A DNA stretch of 64,000 nt from Christiangramia sediminis (lineage in GTDB: Bacteria > Bacteroidota > Bacteroidia > Flavobacteriales > Flavobacteriaceae). This document shows, piece by piece, positions 28,911 to 38,204 of the stretch (position 1 is the stretch's first letter; every line of letters begins with the position of its first letter). A program made the position numbers and the translations under genes. Location: positions 1 through 64,000 of the forward strand of contig NZ_JAJBZG010000001.1 of assembly GCF_020552705.1 (NCBI RefSeq), in the 5' to 3' direction. Below the pieces are notes generated by a model. That model was not told the DNA's origin and did no database searches. It worked only from the letters and a program-made list of their open reading frames with translations.

Positions 28911-29825
28911 TTAGTTTATAGCGATCTTAACTCCGTCAGCTTCAATATTATTTTCTGAATCCAGGTAGAAATCAATCCGGCCTAAATAGATTCCAAAGCA
29001 GCCAACCTGATTTACCAGTACTTTTTTACCAGCCTTATTCTTTTCAATAGTTGGTTTTTCCAGAAATGTATGGGTGTGTCCACCAATGATAAGATCGATA
29101 TTTTCGGTAGCTCTGGCCAGTTTAATATCTGAAACCTTATTACTGCTGGAATATTCATAACCTAAATGAGAAAGGCAGATCACCAGATCACAATTTTCTT
29201 CTTCTTTTAAGATTCTCGACCTGTCCGTCGCGATCTCAATGGGATCCAAATACCTGGTTTCTTTATATAGGCTATCATTTACGAGTCCGTTCAATTCAAT
29301 TCCCAGACCAAAAATTCCAATCTTAACGCCATCCCGAACAAAGGTCTGATAATCTTTTACATGCCCATCCATGATGGTATTGCTAAAATCATAGTTGGAA
29401 CTTATAAAAGGAAACTTCGCATGCGGTAACTGAGCATAAAGACCGTCTATGCCATTGTCGAAATCATGATTTCCAATGGTAGCCGCATCATATTTAAGCA
29501 TGCTCATCAATTTGAATTCGAGTTCTCCCCCGTAGAAATTGAAATATGGGGTTCCCTGAAAAATGTCCCCGGCATCTAAAAGAAGCGTATGTGGGTTTTC
29601 CTTTCTGATCTTTTCAACCAAAGTCGCTCTTCTGGCTACTCCTCCAAGATTGGCATTTCTCCCTTCATCAGGTCCAAAAGGCTCAATATGACTGTGAACG
29701 TCATTGGTGTGTAATATGGTTATATGCTTTTTTGTTTCAGGCCTGAACGATATAGCCGAAAGGCCTCCGATACCTACAAATGCAGTAGCTGCGGCAGTAT
29801 TATGAATAAATTCTCTTCTTTTCAT
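28911..29825 (-). CDS. 5'-nucleotidase-type metallophosphoesterase (UshA N-terminal half), probable Tat substrate
   Basis: This 304-residue protein is the metal-dependent catalytic half of UshA-like 5'-nucleotidases. Metal-site motifs are HTNDVHSH (Asp42, His44), LLDAGDIFQGTP, TIGNHDFDNG and GGHTHTF. The N-terminus MKRREFIHNTAAATAFVG carries a twin-arginine pattern (RREF), so it is probably exported folded through Tat. The C-terminal substrate domain of UshA is absent. It is supplied by the next gene upstream, 4 bases away. Expected role: periplasmic hydrolysis of nucleotides or sugar nucleotides. Confidence 0.92.
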   Translation of the reverse strand: MKRREFIHNTAAATAFVGIGGLSAISFRPETKKHITILHTNDVHSHIEPFGPDEGRNANLGGVARRATLVEKIRKENPHTLLLDAGDIFQGTPYFNFYGGELEFKLMSMLKYDAATIGNHDFDNGIDGLYAQLPHAKFPFISSNYDFSNTIMDGHVKDYQTFVRDGVKIGIFGLGIELNGLVNDSLYKETRYLDPIEIATDRSRILKEEENCDLVICLSHLGYEYSSSNKVSDIKLARATENIDLIIGGHTHTFLEKPTIEKNKAGKKVLVNQVGCFGIYLGRIDFYLDSENNIEADGVKIAIN

Positions 29826-29829
29826 AAGG

Positions 29830-30585
29830 CTATTCTTTAATATATCGATCGTCTATTTTGGCTTTGATAGTATCTGTTTTTTTGAAGTAATCTATCATCG
29901 CGTTCCTTATCTTATAATCTGCCCCGTAGAGATTTACAGGATCTTTGAAAAAATTCATATTATCTCCGCCATTGACCAGGTAATCTGAAGTAGCGACAAA
30001 ATAGGTCATATCATCCTCTATCTCTTCTTCATTAATAGTGGCTTTTATAGTCTTATAATTTTTATCGGCCAGGATCTTTATTCCGCTAACGGGATGAGCT
30101 GTTTTCGCTTTTTCCAGGTACTTCAGCATTTCTTTGATCTTTTTACCGGTGAGTTCGGCGATCACGATTTCATTTTCAAAAGGCATTATTTGATAAGCTG
30201 TTCTTGAAGTAACTTTTCCTGCCGGGATTACCGCTCGAATTCCACCATGATTGAGCAATACCATATCAATGTTTTTGCCGGTTCTTTTTCTAAATACAGG
30301 ATTGGCCTGGATCAAAACTGCATCGGCCATTAAATTTCCAATTGCTGTATTGAGTTCACCCTCGTTTTTAGATAGTAAACTAGGATTGTAAGCAAGGGCT
30401 GAATCCAGCGTGGCATTGAGATGTTCCTTATAAGGACTTATGAATTCAGATATTTGGGAATCTTCCTGAAAGCTGTTATCAACCGCAATACGCTGGGTAT
30501 CTATTCGGGCAACTTCTGTCTTTTCGGTTTTGCATGAAAGAATAAATACAGTAGAAGCAAGTAAAAGTAATTTGGATAATTTCAT
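29830..30585 (-). CDS. 5'-nucleotidase C-terminal domain lipoprotein (UshA C-terminal half)
   Basis: This 251-residue protein has a lipoprotein signal (lipobox LSC with Cys18) followed only by the 5'-nucleotidase C-terminal domain, which binds the nucleotide base in UshA. Typical pieces are GELNTAIGNLMADAVL, VLLNHGGIRAVIPAGKVT, MPFENEIVIAELTGKKIKEM and ATSDYLVNGGDNM. It contains no metal centre. With the Tat-type metallophosphoesterase gene 4 bases downstream it forms a two-gene split version of UshA. The two products would be joined only by protein contact. Confidence 0.92.
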   Translation of the reverse strand: MKLSKLLLLASTVFILSCKTEKTEVARIDTQRIAVDNSFQEDSQISEFISPYKEHLNATLDSALAYNPSLLSKNEGELNTAIGNLMADAVLIQANPVFRKRTGKNIDMVLLNHGGIRAVIPAGKVTSRTAYQIMPFENEIVIAELTGKKIKEMLKYLEKAKTAHPVSGIKILADKNYKTIKATINEEEIEDDMTYFVATSDYLVNGGDNMNFFKDPVNLYGADYKIRNAMIDYFKKTDTIKAKIDDRYIKE

Positions 30586-30602
30586 AGCCTGAAAATATTC
30601 CG

Positions 30603-30610
30603 CAAATATA
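30603..30610 (-). promoter_or_regulatory. -7 promoter element for the split nucleotidase operon
   Basis: TATATTTG on the minus strand is a full TAnnTTTG match, ending 17 bases before the ATG at 30585. Confidence 0.62.
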
Positions 30611-30791
30611 AAAAACTAATCCTTTTTACCGGTTTAAACCTGAGACGGTGAACAGGGACTAATTCAACTTTTTGATTGAAACTATATTTTAATTATTCTG
30701 AAAATAACCTGTGAAAGTACGGTGAAATTTATTGTTTTTAACGAATTTATTGCCATTGATTAAACAAATCATAATAATTGCCATTTTTTTA

Positions 30792-30799
30792 TATATTTG
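30792..30799 (+). promoter_or_regulatory. -7 promoter element for the unknown membrane protein
   Basis: TATATTTG is a full consensus match, 18 bases before the ATG at 30818. Confidence 0.65.
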
Positions 30800-30817
30800 C
30801 GCCACCATTTCTAAATT

Positions 30818-31516
30818 ATGAAACCTAGACAGCTTGCTATTCTAATCTGCCTGCCTTTAATTTTTCTTAATCATTATGCGGTATATAATCATACCCCCTG
30901 GCTGGCACATTTAGGGGAAATTTTGATATTTATTCCTTTGATCCTGGGTTTTTCAAAAAAACTGGATTTTAAAAATTTAAATTTATCAGCTTTTCTAGGC
31001 CTGAGTATTCTTGCTATCTTGTTGAGCTTCTTTGAAAATGAAGGCTTATTCTATCTGGTCTCGGTTCTCTTAAGAATGGTATCCTACTTCTTTTTGATAA
31101 GGGAAGCATTAAAATATACCGAGAGGCAGACCGCTAATAAATTTATGCTGGTATTCTTTTTTTTACTGATAGGCGTGAATGCGTATTTTGTATTTCAGCA
31201 TTTACAGGAGCTTGAGATATACATGGCCGGAATAATAGAACTTGGATTTTACTCGGCATACTATATAAATCTTTTAGTGCTATCTATAGTAGCCCTCATT
31301 TATTATCTTAATTCCTATTCAAGAAAATCTGTCTTTTTCATAATCGTGGTAATGGGTTTGGTGATTTCCGATATATTAAGAGATATGGCTTTTTTCTATC
31401 TTCCGGATACAAGTGTGCTTCTCGTGAAAAATTTTCTGAGCATGATAGCTATAATTATGGCTTTCCGGTTTTTTTCTACTAAAGAGAGGAAGTTAAGACT
31501 AATAAATCTTGTTTAG
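30818..31516 (+). CDS. Polytopic membrane protein of unknown function
   Basis: I do not recognise this 232-residue protein. It has seven or eight hydrophobic helices and few charged residues between them, with a basic C-terminal tail (STKERKLRLINLV). The general plan of short helices with small loops resembles YhhN-like or 7TM-sensor membrane domains, but I see no signature. It stands alone, with its own close promoter upstream and the DUF6913 promoter downstream, so it gives no operon clue. Base composition is AT-rich, as expected for a membrane protein rich in Phe and Ile. Confidence 0.78.
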   Translation: MKPRQLAILICLPLIFLNHYAVYNHTPWLAHLGEILIFIPLILGFSKKLDFKNLNLSAFLGLSILAILLSFFENEGLFYLVSVLLRMVSYFFLIREALKYTERQTANKFMLVFFFLLIGVNAYFVFQHLQELEIYMAGIIELGFYSAYYINLLVLSIVALIYYLNSYSRKSVFFIIVVMGLVISDILRDMAFFYLPDTSVLLVKNFLSMIAIIMAFRFFSTKERKLRLINLV

Positions 31517-31611
31517 TTCTAAGATTTAACAAAAATAATAAAGCTGTTAAATTCCAATATCTATCAATGTTTAGGAGTATATAAACTTCTTTTTTCCTGA
31601 TAGAAATTATT

Positions 31612-31619
31612 TACATTTG
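31612..31619 (+). promoter_or_regulatory. -7 promoter element for DUF6913-dapA
   Basis: TACATTTG is a full consensus match, 18 bases before the ATG at 31638. It is followed by GCGCCACAAA, almost the same context as at 30799 (GCGCCACCAT). Confidence 0.65.
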
Positions 31620-31637
31620 CGCCACAAAATTTAGAGA

Positions 31638-32150
31638 ATGATCTCTGGAAAGCTGAAAAATATAATCTGTTCGAACAGGATAAAAAGACATTTAAGGAAG
31701 GAAGCTTTTTCATCGAATAGAAATTCAGGAAAAATCGGTTTGATAATTGATGCTGAAAATTTTCAATCTAAGAGGGGACTCACAGATCTTTATAAATTGA
31801 TCGGTATTAAAAAGGAGTCTTTCAAAATCGTGTTTTGTGGCATCCCGGCTGAAATGGCAGATGAGCTGAATGCCGATATTTTGATTCCCAGGGAGGTTTC
31901 AATTTCAGGTAAATTTAAAGCTGAAGCAATACGGAATTTTTTACAGGAAGATTTTAGTTTTCTTATCTGTTATTTTTCTGAAAAAAATAAAATTGGATCC
32001 CTGCTGGCTGCTGAAGCCAATGCTAACGTGAAAATTGGAAATTCTCCAGATGAATATGAGATCTATGACGTTGAGGTTCAAACAAAAGGTATAGATGTTT
32101 TTCAGGAGGAAGTTTTAAAATATATAGAAATCTTAAAAAAGAATAATTGA
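31638..32150 (+). CDS. DUF6913 family protein
   Basis: This is a 170-residue, apparently soluble, cytoplasmic protein with a basic helical N-terminus (about 1-35, [16 protein letters not shown]) and an alpha/beta core that starts [17 protein letters not shown]. It matches my memory of DUF6913, a Flavobacteriia family without known function that usually lies just before dapA. Here its stop TGA shares one base with the dapA ATG, so translation is coupled. No catalytic motif is clear. Confidence 0.78.
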   Translation: MISGKLKNIICSNRIKRHLRKEAFSSNRNSGKIGLIIDAENFQSKRGLTDLYKLIGIKKESFKIVFCGIPAEMADELNADILIPREVSISGKFKAEAIRNFLQEDFSFLICYFSEKNKIGSLLAAEANANVKIGNSPDEYEIYDVEVQTKGIDVFQEEVLKYIEILKKNN

Positions 32151-33025
32151 TGGAAGCCTTTATAGGTACGGGAGTAGCACTTATTACTCCATTTAAAGAG
32201 GATTTGTCTGTAGATACAGAAGCTTTAAGCAATCTGGTAAAAGATCAGATAGAGAACGGGATAGAATATCTTGTGGTGTTGGGAACCACTGCTGAAAGTG
32301 CCACCCTTACCGGTGACGAAAAGGAATTGATAAAAAAGGTGGTAAAAGAGGCCAATGCTGGAAAATTACCTTTAGTTCTCGGTGTTGGAGGAAATAATAC
32401 CGCCGGATTGGTGGAGGAGCTTAAAACCGCCGATCTTGAGGGATTTGATGCGATACTTTCAGTTTCTCCATATTATAATAAGCCCACCCAGGAGGGCATC
32501 TATCGTCATTTTGAAGCGGTTTCAAAAGCATCTCCACTTCCCATAATCATTTATAATGTTCCGGGAAGAACTGCGTCGAATATTTTACCTGAAACGGTAA
32601 ACAGAATTGCCAGAAATCTGGATAACGTGATTGGCATTAAAGAAGCTGCCGGGGATATTGTCCAGGCTATGAAACTCATAAGCCTGGTTCCAGAAAACTT
32701 CATGGTGATCTCGGGTGATGATATGATCACTTTACCCATGACACTTGCGGGGGGAAGAGGCGTGATCTCTGTAATTGGTCAGGGTCTTCCCAAAGAATTT
32801 TCAGATATGGTTAGAGCCGGACTTAATGCAGAGGTTTCAAAAGCTTATAAACTGCATTATAGAATTGCTCCTTCCATAGACCTTATTTTTGCCGAAGGAA
32901 ATCCTGCCGGGATTAAAGCCTTGCTTGCAAAAAAAGGAATGATAAGCAACACATTGAGACTTCCTCTGGTAGAAGCAAGTGAAAATTTACAAAGCAGGAT
33001 CAACCACTTTGTAGATAATTTCTAG
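32150..33025 (+). CDS. dapA: 4-hydroxy-tetrahydrodipicolinate synthase
   Basis: DapA condenses pyruvate with aspartate semialdehyde, the first committed step to DAP and lysine. I start it at the ATG at 32150, which overlaps the DUF6913 stop (ATGA type). A TTG one codon earlier is not needed. The 291-residue product has the Schiff-base lysine Lys164 in IGIKEAAGD, Tyr135 in IIIYNVPGR and the GTTAES loop with Thr47. It works in the same pathway as dapF at 14.0 kb. Confidence 0.97.
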   Translation: MEAFIGTGVALITPFKEDLSVDTEALSNLVKDQIENGIEYLVVLGTTAESATLTGDEKELIKKVVKEANAGKLPLVLGVGGNNTAGLVEELKTADLEGFDAILSVSPYYNKPTQEGIYRHFEAVSKASPLPIIIYNVPGRTASNILPETVNRIARNLDNVIGIKEAAGDIVQAMKLISLVPENFMVISGDDMITLPMTLAGGRGVISVIGQGLPKEFSDMVRAGLNAEVSKAYKLHYRIAPSIDLIFAEGNPAGIKALLAKKGMISNTLRLPLVEASENLQSRINHFVDNF

Positions 33026-33125
33026 ATTATATTTTCATTAAAAGAACTTTCCAGTTACAATAAACTCTTGATTACAGGGTTATTTGAGTAGTTTAGGAAA
33101 GTTTTTTTTATAGTAACAAAAAATG

Positions 33126-33133
33126 TATTTTTG
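33126..33133 (+). promoter_or_regulatory. -7 promoter element for bamD
   Basis: TATTTTTG is a full consensus match, 19 bases before the ATG at 33153. It lies inside the longer open frame that begins at 33123, which supports the later start for bamD. Confidence 0.62.
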
Positions 33134-33152
33134 CCAGATGTTTTTACGTATC

Positions 33153-33962
33153 ATGAAAAAAGGAATTCTTGTTATAGGTCTGCTTATGCTAACCATATCC
33201 TGTGGTGAATATCAAAAGCTGCTTAAAAGCGAAGAAACTGCTCCCAAATATACGGCAGCAGAAAAATTATATAATGAAGGCAAAAAAGAAGATAGTAATA
33301 AAAAGCTTAGAAAAGCTTTAAGGTTACTGGAGCAAATTGAGCCTGAATTTCGTGGTAAACCACAGGGAGAAAGACTTGTTTTTTTACTTGGAGATACGTA
33401 TTACCAGTTAGGAGATTATTATAATGCTCCTTTTCAGTTTGAAAGATTTTTACAATTGTATCCAACCAGTCAAAAAGCAGAAGAAGCTTCTTACAAATCG
33501 GCTGCTTCATACTTTTATCGTTCTCCGCGATACAATCTTGACCAAACAGATACGCGAAAAGCTATTGAGGAACTGCAGGTTTATTTAAATAAATATCCTG
33601 AAGGCGAATTCAATGAAGATGCGAATAAAATGGCGACAGAATTACTTATAAAGCTAGAAAAGAAAGCTTACGAGATCGCCAAGCAATATCATCATACAGA
33701 ATTTTATAAAGCGGCTATCGCTTCTTTTAATAATTTTATTGCAGATTATCCAGGTTCTCCTTTTAGAGAAGCTGCTTATTATTACAGGTTTGATTCAGCA
33801 TATAAGCTTGCCATTAACAGTTTTGAAGTTTTGATGGAAGAGCGATTGCTGGAATCGAAGGAGTTTTACGAATCTTACAAAAAATACTATCCTGAAGGGG
33901 AATACATTCCGCAATTGGAAGATTCTTTATTAGAGATAGATAAACGCTTACAGAATTTTTAA
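33153..33962 (+). CDS. bamD: Outer membrane protein assembly factor BamD
   Basis: BamD is the essential lipoprotein partner of BamA in outer membrane protein insertion. From the ATG at 33153 the protein has 269 residues with a lipoprotein signal (MKKGILVIGLLMLTISCGEY, lipobox cysteine at 17). It then has TPR-like helical pairs: YNEGKKEDSNKKLRKAL, YYQLGDYYNAPFQFERFLQL, AIEELQVYLNKYPEGEFNED and FYKAAIASFNNFIADYPGS. The frame is open for 10 more codons upstream, but these cover the promoter. It heads the run bamD-rpoZ-coaBC-DUF4835-recN, a gene order I know from Flavobacteriia. Confidence 0.93.
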   Translation: MKKGILVIGLLMLTISCGEYQKLLKSEETAPKYTAAEKLYNEGKKEDSNKKLRKALRLLEQIEPEFRGKPQGERLVFLLGDTYYQLGDYYNAPFQFERFLQLYPTSQKAEEASYKSAASYFYRSPRYNLDQTDTRKAIEELQVYLNKYPEGEFNEDANKMATELLIKLEKKAYEIAKQYHHTEFYKAAIASFNNFIADYPGSPFREAAYYYRFDSAYKLAINSFEVLMEERLLESKEFYESYKKYYPEGEYIPQLEDSLLEIDKRLQNF

Positions 33963-33970
33963 TTTTAGGA

Positions 33971-34303
33971 ATGATGGATTTTAAGAAAATTGATGCACCG
34001 GTAAACACTACTACTATTAACAGGAATAAAGTAGATGCTCCAACCGGAAATATTTATGAAGCGATCTCAATAGTTGCTAAAAGAGCAGGGCAGATCAATG
34101 GTGAAATAAAGAAAGAATTATTGGAGAAGCTTGATGAATTTGCTACTTATAACGATTCTCTGGACGAGATCTTTGAAAATAAGGAGCAGATCGAAGTTTC
34201 AAAATTCTACGAAAGATTGCCTAAGCCACAGTCTCTGGCAATTCAGGAATGGTTAGACGACAAGATCTACTACCGTAACACTAAAGAAGATATCCAAGAA
34301 TAG
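33971..34303 (+). CDS. rpoZ: RNA polymerase omega subunit, Bacteroidota type
   Basis: This is a 110-residue RpoZ/Rpb6-like protein. The conserved core is NIYEAISIVAKRAGQINGEI (about residues 27-46), equivalent to the omega helix that clamps the beta-prime tail. It is preceded by a longer N-terminal arm and followed by an acidic C-terminus (LDEIFENKEQIEVSKFYERL), so it looks unlike E. coli omega. Identification rests on that core and on its place between bamD and coaBC. Two ATGs in tandem (33971 and 33974) are possible starts. Confidence 0.85.
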   Translation: MMDFKKIDAPVNTTTINRNKVDAPTGNIYEAISIVAKRAGQINGEIKKELLEKLDEFATYNDSLDEIFENKEQIEVSKFYERLPKPQSLAIQEWLDDKIYYRNTKEDIQE

Positions 34304-34318
34304 AATCTGGACTCAAAT

Positions 34319-35527
34319 ATGTCTGTACTTAAAGGCAAGAAAGTTTTATTGGGTATTACCGGTGGTATTGCCGCTTTTAAAACAGCCGCGTTAGTACGTT
34401 TATTTGTAAAGGCAGGTGTAGATGTTAAAGTAGTAATGACACCTGCTGCTAAAGAATTTATCACTCCGCTTACACTTTCCACGCTTTCTAAGAATGAAGT
34501 TTTCTCTTCATTTACAGATGAGGAAGATGAAAACGCAAAATGGAATAATCACGTTGAACTCGGCCTTTGGGCCGATTTCATGCTTATAGCCCCTGCTACA
34601 GCCAGTACACTTTCCAAAATGGCTTCGGGCAACAGTGATAATTTTCTACTGGCTACCTATCTCTCAGCTAAATGTCCTGTCTTTTTTGCTCCGGCAATGG
34701 ATCTGGATATGTACAAACATCCTTCTACCAAAAACAGCTTTCAGAAACTGCAGGAATATGGAAATATCATGATCCCGGCAGGAGATGGAGAACTTGCCAG
34801 TGGATTACACGGTGAAGGCAGAATGGCTGAACCTGAAGAGATCATTCGATTTATTGAAAATTATTATTCAGAAGCTCTGCCTTTAAAAGGTAAAAAAATA
34901 CTCATTACCGCCGGCCCAACATACGAAGCTATAGATCCCGTGCGTTTTATAGGAAATCATTCCAGCGGGAAAATGGGTTATGAAATAGCTGAAGCCGCCA
35001 TGAAACTTGGTGCAGAAGTTACTTTGATCTCCGGGCCTACGCATTTAAGTATAGATGAAAAAAACATCAATTTGATCAGGGTTACCAGTACCAGGGAAAT
35101 GTACGAGGCGGCGCATTCAAATTTTGATAATACAGATGTTTTTGTTTCTGCAGCTGCGGTAGCAGACTATAAGCCGAAATTGGTAGCAGATCAAAAAATC
35201 AAAAAGAATGAGGAGTCGCTCACTCTGGAATTGACCAAAACTGAAGATATCCTGGCAAGTCTGGGAGAGAAAAAAAGTCATCAGAAGCTTATCGGTTTTG
35301 CTTTGGAGACCAATAACGAACTTGAGAATGCAAGAAAAAAGCTCAAAAAGAAGAATCTTGATTTTATTGTTTTAAATTCACTTAACGATAAAGGTGCAGG
35401 ATTTAAAAGCGATACTAATAAAATAAGTATTATTTACCCGGACAGGAAAAAAGATTTTGACCTTAAAACCAAAAAAGAAGTTGCCGGCGATATTTTAAAG
35501 GAGATCATAGAATTATTTGATGCGTAA
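34319..35527 (+). CDS. coaBC: Bifunctional phosphopantothenoylcysteine decarboxylase / phosphopantothenate-cysteine ligase
   Basis: CoaBC carries out two steps of coenzyme A synthesis. It has 402 residues. The N-terminal flavoprotein domain (CoaC, about 1-185) has VLLGITGGIAAFKTAALVR, the His in NNHVELGLWADFMLIAPATA, and CPVFFAPAMD with the cysteine. The C-terminal ligase domain (CoaB) starts GKKILITAGPTYEAIDPVRF and includes NHSSGKMGYEIAEAA and VSAAAVADYKP. It overlaps the DUF4835 gene by 8 bases. CoaE, the last enzyme of the pathway, is encoded at 41.2 kb. Confidence 0.97.
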   Translation: MSVLKGKKVLLGITGGIAAFKTAALVRLFVKAGVDVKVVMTPAAKEFITPLTLSTLSKNEVFSSFTDEEDENAKWNNHVELGLWADFMLIAPATASTLSKMASGNSDNFLLATYLSAKCPVFFAPAMDLDMYKHPSTKNSFQKLQEYGNIMIPAGDGELASGLHGEGRMAEPEEIIRFIENYYSEALPLKGKKILITAGPTYEAIDPVRFIGNHSSGKMGYEIAEAAMKLGAEVTLISGPTHLSIDEKNINLIRVTSTREMYEAAHSNFDNTDVFVSAAAVADYKPKLVADQKIKKNEESLTLELTKTEDILASLGEKKSHQKLIGFALETNNELENARKKLKKKNLDFIVLNSLNDKGAGFKSDTNKISIIYPDRKKDFDLKTKKEVAGDILKEIIELFDA

Positions 35528-36410
35528 GATATTTACATTCATACTATTTTTTGTTGGCCTGCAGCTGAGCACTGCGCAGCAACTTAGTTGTGAGGTCATT
35601 GTAAATGCTGAACAAACCGGGCAAACCAATCTTTCTGTTTTTAAGACCCTGGAGCGTGCTTTAAATGAATTTGTAAATCAAACCACCTGGACCGACAGGA
35701 ACTTTCAGAATCACGAACGTATTAACTGTAGTATGTTCATTACCATCAATAATTTTGATGGAGAAAGTTTTAACGGCACTATTCAAGTGCAATCCTCAAG
35801 ACCTGTATACGGCACTTCGCTTATCACACCTGTTTTTAACTTCAATGACGAACAGTTTGGATTTAGCTACCGGGAGTATCAACCGCTTAATTATAGCCAG
35901 AATAATTATACTTCCAATCTAATATCAGTCATTTCCTTTTATGTATACACCATTTTAGGAATGGATGCAGATACTTTTGCTCCTGAAGGCGGAACGGAAT
36001 ACTACGAAGAAGCAAATAGAATTGTAACCAACGCCCAGCAGGGTAATTCCCGGGGATGGAGGGGAGCAGATGGTCAAAGTTCACGATTCAGGTTGAATGC
36101 CGATCTACTTGCGAATACCTATATTGAATACAGAACGGCGCTGTACAAATATCATCGTTTAGGCCTGGACGTGATGCATGAAGACGTGCTTGCAGGAAAA
36201 GATGCGGTGGCCGAAGCTATAAATGATCTGGAGGTTATGAATAATCGCCGAAACAACTCCTTATTATTAAGAACATTTCTGGATGCAAAAGCAGATGAGA
36301 TTTCTTCCATTTATTCCGGAGGTCCGGCTTTTGATGAGAGCGCAGCGCTTATAGAATCCCTTAATAATATCGCTCCCAGGTATGCCAGGAACTGGAGAAA
36401 TATTCAGTAG
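35520..36410 (+). CDS. DUF4835 family secreted protein
   Basis: This 296-residue protein has a signal peptide (MRKIFTFILFFVGLQLSTAQ) and a DUF4835 body: VIVNAEQTGQTNLSVFKTLE, an FVNQTTWTDRNFQNHERINC segment, and FYVYTILGMDADTF. The start is ATG at 35520, inside the last codons of coaBC. A TTG one codon earlier is less likely. The family is restricted to Bacteroidota and nearly always lies between coaBC and recN. Its function is unknown and probably concerns the periplasm or outer membrane. Confidence 0.9.
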   Translation: MRKIFTFILFFVGLQLSTAQQLSCEVIVNAEQTGQTNLSVFKTLERALNEFVNQTTWTDRNFQNHERINCSMFITINNFDGESFNGTIQVQSSRPVYGTSLITPVFNFNDEQFGFSYREYQPLNYSQNNYTSNLISVISFYVYTILGMDADTFAPEGGTEYYEEANRIVTNAQQGNSRGWRGADGQSSRFRLNADLLANTYIEYRTALYKYHRLGLDVMHEDVLAGKDAVAEAINDLEVMNNRRNNSLLLRTFLDAKADEISSIYSGGPAFDESAALIESLNNIAPRYARNWRNIQ

Positions 36411-36442
36411 GTATTTAGGTTGATTTCAATTTTTTTCTCCCG

Positions 36443-36450
36443 TATATTTA
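36443..36450 (+). promoter_or_regulatory. Candidate -7 element for recN
   Basis: TATATTTA matches all but the last base of TAnnTTTG and lies 18 bases before the TTG start of recN. This is the same spacing as at dapF, DUF6913 and bamD. Confidence 0.45.
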
Positions 36451-36468
36451 GCACAAATTTTAACCGAT

Positions 36469-38121
36469 TTGCTTACATCTCTTTCTATAAAAAATTACGC
36501 CCTCATTGAAGATATCAATATTGGTCTTCTGCCGGGATTTACTATAATAACCGGTGAAACCGGAGCAGGTAAGTCTATCATGCTGGGTGCTTTAGGTCTT
36601 CTACTTGGTGACCGGGCTGATTTTGGCTCTATTCGCGATACAGAAAAAAAGTGCGTGATAGAAGGCAGCTTCAGTATTTCAAATTATAAACTTGAAAATT
36701 TCTTTAAAAAGGAAGATCTGGATTATGAGCAGCAAAGCAGCATTAGGAGAGAGATCCTTCCTTCTGGAAAATCAAGGGCTTTTATAAATGATACTCCGGT
36801 TAAAATTACCGCCCTTCAAAAACTGGGAACATACCTTATAGATATTCATAGTCAGCATGAGACATTAAGTCTTGGAAATGCAGATTATCAATTCAATGTA
36901 ATTGATACTATCGCTAAGAATGAATCGGTCATCTTGCAGTATAAGAAAGAATTAAAGGATTATAAAGTGCTGCTGAATCGTTTTGAAGAACTTAAAGAAC
37001 AACAAAGTCAGGCAGCTAAAGAATATGATTATAATTTATTTCTGCTGAATGAGCTTGAGGAAGCCAATTTAAAGGGGGGAATGCTGGAGGAGCTGGAAGA
37101 GCGTTATGAAGAGCTGAACAATGTGGAAGAACTTACCGAAAACCTGAGTTCGGCGATAAATTTATTGCAGCAGGAAGAAGTAGGGAGCCTGGAGAGTTTG
37201 AAAGCGGTAAGGTTAAATCTTTCGAAAATCGCCAAATTTTCGGCGAATTACGAGAATTTTCATGAGCGTATTCAAAGTGCAATTATAGAATTGGACGATC
37301 TTGAAGCTGAAATGACTGATGCCCTGGATAGGGTGGAAGCGAACCCGGAAGAGCTGGAAACAGTGAACCAGAAACTTCAGCTTATCTATAACCTTCAGAA
37401 AAAGCACAATGCTGAAAATGTGGAAGAACTTCTGGAAATTATAAGTTCACTTCAGGAAAAAGTTTCAGTAACAGAGAATGCTGAATCTGCTCTAACTGAA
37501 ATTCAGGCCGCGATCAAAGAACAGGAAAACCTCATAGGCCGAACAGCCAATAAACTTCATCATAACAGGGAGAAGATCATCCCTGCGTTTATAGAACAGA
37601 GCGAACAGATATTGAAAGATCTGGGTATGCCCAATGCCCGGTTGAATATTGAACTGGAGCAGGGAACAGAATTCCTGGCCAATGGCCGGGATAAACTGGA
37701 ATGGTATCTGGCAGCGAATAAGGGCGGCAGTTTTAAGGAGATCAAAAAGGCGGCTTCAGGAGGGGAATTATCCAGAATCATGCTTGCGGTAAAGAGTATC
37801 CTGGCGGCACAAAGCAATTTGCCTACCATCATTTTTGACGAGATAGATACAGGGGTTTCCGGGGAGATCGCTAAAAAGATGGGCGAGATCCTTCAAAAAA
37901 TGGGAGTTAATATGCAGGTGATCGCTATAACACACCTGCCCCAAATTGCCGGAAAAGGGGCGACCCATTTTAAGATCTTTAAAGAAGATAATGAGGTCGC
38001 CACCCAAACCAAGATCGTGAAATTGGAGGAAAATGAGCGTATAGAAGAACTGGCACTTATGCTGGGAGGGAATACCAAAAGCGATTCAGCCAGGGCTCAT
38101 GCAAAAGCATTACTGAATTAA
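36469..38121 (+). CDS. recN: DNA repair protein RecN
   Basis: RecN is an SMC-like ATPase that helps in double-strand break repair. It has 550 residues. Walker A is ITGETGAGKSIMLGAL (about 23-38). A long coiled-coil middle part spans about residues 150-370 (EELEERYEELNNVEELTENL). The signature KAASGGELSRIMLAVK and Walker B PTIIFDEIDTGVSGE follow, with a C-terminal AITHLPQIA. The start codon is TTG: the first residues MLTSLSIKNYALIEDINI align with the usual RecN beginning, and no ATG is available near it. Confidence 0.96.
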   Translation: MLTSLSIKNYALIEDINIGLLPGFTIITGETGAGKSIMLGALGLLLGDRADFGSIRDTEKKCVIEGSFSISNYKLENFFKKEDLDYEQQSSIRREILPSGKSRAFINDTPVKITALQKLGTYLIDIHSQHETLSLGNADYQFNVIDTIAKNESVILQYKKELKDYKVLLNRFEELKEQQSQAAKEYDYNLFLLNELEEANLKGGMLEELEERYEELNNVEELTENLSSAINLLQQEEVGSLESLKAVRLNLSKIAKFSANYENFHERIQSAIIELDDLEAEMTDALDRVEANPEELETVNQKLQLIYNLQKKHNAENVEELLEIISSLQEKVSVTENAESALTEIQAAIKEQENLIGRTANKLHHNREKIIPAFIEQSEQILKDLGMPNARLNIELEQGTEFLANGRDKLEWYLAANKGGSFKEIKKAASGGELSRIMLAVKSILAAQSNLPTIIFDEIDTGVSGEIAKKMGEILQKMGVNMQVIAITHLPQIAGKGATHFKIFKEDNEVATQTKIVKLEENERIEELALMLGGNTKSDSARAHAKALLN

Positions 38122-38122
38122 A

Positions 38123-38163
38123 AGGGGTGAAAAGTGAAAGGTGAAGAGTGAAGAGTGAAAAGT
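38123..38163 (+). repeat. Degenerate GTGAA-rich simple repeat
   Basis: Directly after the recN stop the purine-rich units GTGAAAA, GTGAAAG, GTGAAGA and GTGAAGA follow one another. This type of slippage-prone spacer sequence is of no evident function. Confidence 0.6.
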
Positions 38164-38204
38164 TATAAAGAAAACTTTCTACTGTACGATGAAATTTTTA
38201 TTTT

